DNA of 64,000 bases, taken from Sindora glabra (taxonomy: Eukaryota; Streptophyta; Magnoliopsida; Fabales; Fabaceae). This document shows, piece after piece, positions 59,970 through 64,000 of this stretch; the stretch's first letter is position 1; each line of letters begins with the position of its first letter. Made by a program: the position numbers and the translations under genes. Below the pieces are notes generated by a model, which ran no database searches, had not been told where the DNA came from, and saw only the letters and a program-made list of their open reading frames with translations. Where the stretch lies: positions 81,113,343 through 81,177,342 of the forward strand of contig CM035229.1 of NCBI GenBank assembly GCA_020226215.1. Reading direction: 5' to 3'.

Positions 59970-61044
59970 AAGTAAGCTAAGAGAGACAATCCAAAGTTGG
60001 CATGCTAGATACTAGCCTTCTGTTGAGAGGGTTATTTTAAATAATCTTGTTCTTTTTGCCCTTTCTTTAATATCATATGCAATTCACTAGGATTCCAAAA
60101 ATGATTTTGACAAAACTTGATCAAGTAATCAAGAGTTTTTTGTGGGGAGGCACGGGGGAGGGGGGAAAACTGTCCTTGGTGAAATGGAAAACAGCTATAT
60201 TGCCAGAAGTAGGAGAGCTTGGGATAAAGATTTCTTTTATGTTAATATGACCATGTTGGGTAAATTTACTTGGAACTCCATCCACGATAATCAGGCTCCA
60301 TGGATAAATGTTCTAAGGTCAAAATATCTAACTTTAAAGAATAATCGGGAGATAAAACATAACAAAATGTACTCACATAATTGGAAGACCATAGTAAGTG
60401 CAATTGATATTATCAAGGCTGGTATAATTGTGGGGAATGAGGAAAAAATCAATTTCTGGCGAGATAGTTGGCTTCAGATTGGGCCTTTAAGAAATTGCAT
60501 CCAGGGCCTCTCTCTCAGGGAGTATTGGAACTAAAAATTGAAGATGTTATTGCTCATGTGACATGGGATTTAAATACCTCTTGAGCTAAAAAACTTCACT
60601 TTGGGTACTCCTTTTAGTCTCAGAAGGGGTGGAAATAAATTGGTTTGGGGCTTATCTATAAGTGGTATTTGTACAATTAAAAGTATCTGCAATTTTTTGA
60701 AAAACAGACCAACAACCTTTTCTGGGAAGGAACTCTAAATGAATTTGGAAAACTCCTTTAAGTCCCGAAATTCGGTCTTTTATTTGGCTAGATATTTTGA
60801 ATAGATATCCCACTAAAGAACTGCTAATCAAGAGTGGGGTTGATATCCCTCCCTTTTGTATCTCTTGTAACTCTGATATTAATTCTATTGCTCATATTTT
60901 GCGGGAATGTCATTCTACTATGAACTTCTGAAATTGCCTTAATATTCCTTTACCTTGTTTGAACTTATTTCACTTTGATTTTGAATAATGGCTGAAAGGT
61001 AATTTGATCTCAAATGAATTAAGTTGCAAATTGAAAATCCCTAA
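59970..61044 (+). pseudogene. 5'-truncated L1-type LINE, RT C-terminal part
   Basis: Plus-strand frames give a LINE ORF2 C-terminal region. LFALSLISYAMQ-like text appears near 60050; SFLWGG..G...LSLVKW near 60135-60190; MLGKFTWNSIHDNQAPWINV, then EEKINFWRDSW (60250-60470); and a zf-RVT block (PTKELLIKSGVDIPPFCISC, then H..REC) near 60810-60910. Several frameshifts. Sequence upstream of about 59970 lacks LINE similarity, so the copy is truncated. It continues after the insertion at 63329. Confidence 0.85.
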
Positions 61045-61280
61045 CCCCCTGCTTGGTACCGGTGAAAATGGTGGGGAAGTGAAAAAGAGGGTAGAAAAAT
61101 ACAGAAAAAAATGCAAATTCACCTGCTTGGCTAGGCGAGAAAACAGAGGAGAAGTGAAAAATAAGGAGAAATCGTACGGTGGGTCCCACGCGATTTTTTT
61201 CACCTCCGTTTAATGGTGAAAACCGGGTGAAGTTCTGCACAGTGCAACTTTGTTCTCGCGTGGTTAGCCCTTCCCCCCCT

Positions 61281-61575
61281 CTGCTCTGCTCCTCCCCGTG
61301 CCGTGGTTGTTCTGCACGATCTCCATCCCCGGCGCTGCTGTTGAAGTGTCCGTCCGGCAAGATCTGTTGGTGCACGGGCATTCCTGATCTCCCTCTCCAC
61401 CTGATCTCCGTTGGTATGGCCTACGTTCTGCTCTGCTCCTCCCTGTGCGGTGGCTGTTCTGCACTTGATCTCCATCCCCGGCGCTGCTGTTGAAGTGTCC
61501 GGCAAGATTTGTTGGTGCACGGGTGTTCCTGATCTCCTTCTCCACCTGATCTCCTTTCCGTTGCTCAGTCCGACA
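61281..61575 (+). repeat. 147-bp GC-rich tandem duplication inside the insertion
   Basis: CTGCTCTGCTCCTCCC recurs 147 bases on. Both copies share CGGCGCTGCTGTTGAAGTGTCC, GTTGGTGCACGGG and TGATCTCC, with small deletions. Several overlapping ORFs on both strands result from it and are not considered genes. Confidence 0.85.
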
Positions 61576-61699
61576 TTGCTGCTCGGCGAACGTTGCTGCT
61601 CGGCGAGGTCTTCTCCGATTGCAACAGGTAAAGATCTCCCTCTTCACCGGTTGATGTTGCTGTTGTTGAAGATGCTATATGCAGGTGAAACCGGACATT

Positions 61700-61925
61700 A
61701 ACCGGAGAGACGGTTGAAATTGGGGACAATGGTAAGACTGAACATGTCCTGCTTCCTCCCCCCCCAACACACACGCAAAAAAAGAAAAAAATAATCCATC
61801 ATATGTTGCCCTGCTTCCTCCCCCTACACACACGGAAAAAAAGAAAAAAATAATCCATCATATGTTGTTCTTACTGTTAACTCCGTTTTGTACAGTTGGA
61901 GAGACGGTTGAAATTGGAAATTTGG
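61700..61925 (+). repeat. Further tandem repeats inside the insertion
   Basis: AATAATCCATCATATGTTG occurs twice 59 bases apart (about 61791 and 61850), each time after a purine run and a CCTGCTTCCTCCCCC block with ACACAC. GGAGAGACGGTTGAAATTGG occurs near 61701 and again near 61898, framing the pair. Confidence 0.8.
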
Positions 61926-63328
61926 ATCCTAAAATAGCAACCTTTTGGATTGAATCTGGTATTCATTTCTTAATTTCCTCCTTTTGTATTTGTTTGTATG
62001 TCTTAAATAGTATGCATCTCTATGCGAGTACTATAGATCATGCTTTGTGCATGTTTGTATTTATATCTACTTTAAGCTCAAGGATCTGCATATTTGTTAT
62101 TTGATCCGCAGTTGCTAAGGAAGTCTTTATTCGATGTTTCACAGGTAAGCTGAGGGGAGTTCTACTTGATATTGCTCGGTCATCCCCAGTTGAGCACTAT
62201 GTTACCTAACCATATTGTATTATGTGCTAGAAAATTATGTACTATTGTTAACCCTTATTTGATGTATCTATATTGTGATAGTACATCTGAACATGTTGAC
62301 TACATAGGTTGTGTTATTTTGGCATAGAGTGACAAGTTTTGGGGGTGTGAGTTCTCTGTATTCACTAAACCCCTATCTATGTTAACACTCTCACTGAGTA
62401 AACTTAGATATTTCTATCATTATTATTCCTATTAAGAGTTGTCTTTGCTTTGTATGAGATATATTTTTACATGGATGCAGCACTTGATGGGCAAAATTTT
62501 CACAGTTATAGAATTGATGAAAGTAGTGTTCATTTTTTTATAATTAAGTTTCTGAAATTAAACAACTGATGTAGTTATAGAATTGAATTTATACTATTCT
62601 TATCCCAATTAATTTTGGCCAACACAAGTAACAATTCCAAAATTCATCATTATTTCATGTTCCTTTAATTATATGATACAAAAATGCTGGAATGTGTAAA
62701 CCTTAATTACATCACTTTATCTTCTTAATATGGATCCTCTAATGTATTTTGTTAAATTTTAATATTGGTTTGCTTCTAAAATTTTGTTGGATTTTTTGTA
62801 CATCAGGATACCTACCAAATAAGAAAATAAAGGTTACATAATATAGAATTAATTTGTATGAAATGAAAATTATATTATATTATTTACTTAATACGTGGGT
62901 TCATATTAATTTTTTGTAAGTTTGGGGTATTAATAATGTTAAAAAAACTTACATTTTCTTAAAAAGTGGGTTTATAATAAATTTATACTATTTATTCAAT
63001 TTTACATTTTAATAATATAAAGAAAATTGAACACATCAATCTATATTAAAAAATATTAATCTAAATTTTACTTATAAAATAAAGTTAATATTAATTTCTT
63101 AATATGTTCTAAATTTACATCAAATGAGGTAAAAAAAAATTAATTCTCCTTATATTTTACAAATTTCTATTTTCTCTCATAATAAATACAATATTTTCTC
63201 CTCTGTTTTCTCTCCCCTCTATTTTCTCCTGCAACCAAGCAAAGGTGGAGAAAATAACTTCTCCTCTGTTTTCTTTCTCCTCTATTTTCTTTCCCCTCTA
63301 TTTTCTATCATAACCAAGCAGACCATAA

Positions 63329-63985
63329 GGCTATAATGTTTGCCATTGGTATTTGGAATTTAGGACTAAACTAAACCAGGAAAATTTTCCAAACAAACCA
63401 AGGTTTACTAATCTAAAATCTCTCACTCAAGCTAATGCAACTGAATATTGGGCTGAGATAAGCAAAAATACCTTCTCCACGATTGTTAGTGGAGGTTAGG
63501 TGGAATTCTCCTCCAGCTAGATGGTATATACTTGACACTGCCAGAGCTTCCAAAAGCAACCCACGTCTACCAGCCGCTCTGCTGTGATGAGAGACAGTAA
63601 CGGTGGCTGTGTAGTTGGGTGTTGTAAAGGGCTTAGGTTTTGCTCAAATTATGATGCTGAGTTAAATGAGCTAAACGATGGTTTATTGTTAGCACAAAAC
63701 AGAGGCCTTCTCCCACTCATAGTTGAGCTTGATGCCTTAGCTGTTATTAATGCTTCATCTAATGCTGATTTATCTTATCCCTCTGATATTTACAGCTTAA
63801 TTAAAGGCAGGGTGCTATTGGCTGCTATCAAAATTCATACGATCAAGCAGAGAAACCAATGCTTAATTGATTATATAACCCAGTATATTAATAGTACCTG
63901 TAGTGAACTACTCGTTTTGGATACTCCTCCCAGTAGGACTTGTGTGTACTGGTATGGTGATACTATGGACAGAACTATGTTTTGA
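63329..63985 (+). pseudogene. LINE RNase H domain, continuation of 59970-61044
   Basis: After the insertion the LINE resumes with IMFAIGIWNL. It then gives a typical LINE-encoded RNase H: VRWN.PPA.W..LDTARASKSNPR near 63490-63570, followed by an open frame from 63587 (RDSNGGCVVGCCKGLRFCSN, then YDAELNELNDGLLLAQNRGL and ELDALAVI) to a stop at 63985. The RNase H part is largely open, although a frameshift separates it from the preceding block. The element probably runs past the window edge, since no poly(A) tail is reached. Confidence 0.85.
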
Positions 63986-64000
63986 CATGTTAATGTTTCT

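Larger units (their letters stand above)
61045..63325. mobile_element. 2.28-kb DNA-transposon-like insertion flanked by TAA
   Basis: TAA stands at 61042-61044 and 63326-63328. The ends are N4-CTGCTTGG at left and, reverse-complemented, N4-CTGCTTGG at right. Removing the element and one TAA rejoins the LINE in frame (L-K-I-P-K-A-I-M-F-A-I-G-I-W-N-L), so the boundaries are firm. A TAA target and short inverted ends suit a PIF/Harbinger-like non-autonomous element. A second CTGCTTGG sits at 61110-61117 and a second CCAAGCA near 63235, so each terminus is partly duplicated. The left 700 bp is GC-rich with tandem repeats; the rest is AT-rich. No transposase was recognised. Confidence 0.75.

Noticed and set aside
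61019..61701. Overlapping Arg/Pro-rich ORFs on both strands
   Set aside because: They arise from the 147-bp GC-rich tandem duplication within a transposon-like insertion and have no conserved protein features.

Overview
This is nuclear DNA from a flowering plant, most likely a eudicot. Intron-bearing genes match plant-specific families, the spacers are very AT-rich, and plant-type transposons (a Ty3/gypsy chromovirus, two L1-type LINEs, a CACTA element, small inverted-repeat elements) fill much of the right half. Nothing prokaryotic, organellar or CRISPR-like was seen.

The left part (1-27 kb) carries three of the four intact genes, all on the + strand. These are an AT-hook nuclear-localised (AHL) DNA-binding protein (2107-5486, 5 exons), a DUF89 damage-control phosphatase of the At2g17340 type (7289-11958, 12 exons, 367 aa), and, after 12 kb of AT-rich repeat-bearing spacer, a single-exon protein derived from a hAT transposase (24559-26868). 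Exon joins were worked out by hand. Every phase closes, and the DUF89 protein comes out at the length remembered for the Arabidopsis protein.

The middle (27-38 kb) shows no convincing gene. It holds AT-rich spacer with several two-copy tandem duplications and one weak small ORF.

The right part (38-64 kb) is a transposon cluster around one gene. A degenerate minus-strand LINE (38.2-43.4 kb) is split by a 3.1-kb insertion with a 7-bp target duplication. Directly beside it is a 1.94-kb CACTA element with a perfect 3-bp duplication and dense palindromic CGACGACA/TGTCGTCG arrays. A two-exon DUF1442 gene (46722-47496) follows. Next come a 3.1-kb inverted-repeat-ended element packed with tandem repeats (48290-51377; a relative lies at 21.5-22.35 kb), and a decayed minus-strand Ty3/gypsy chromovirus with both LTRs, primer site and polypurine tract (51705-57828). 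Last is a plus-strand LINE (about 59970 to near the window end), interrupted by a 2.28-kb element flanked by TAA whose removal restores the LINE reading frame.

The genes do not form a pathway; they are unrelated plant genes separated by repeats. The points most worth a second look are: the AHL gene, which has a decayed second AT-hook, a changed GRFEIL motif and an in-phase alternative donor that would remove the decayed hook; the GC-AG intron in the DUF89 gene; the exactly dissectable nested insertions; and the shared tandem-repeat family at 21.5 and 48.3 kb.
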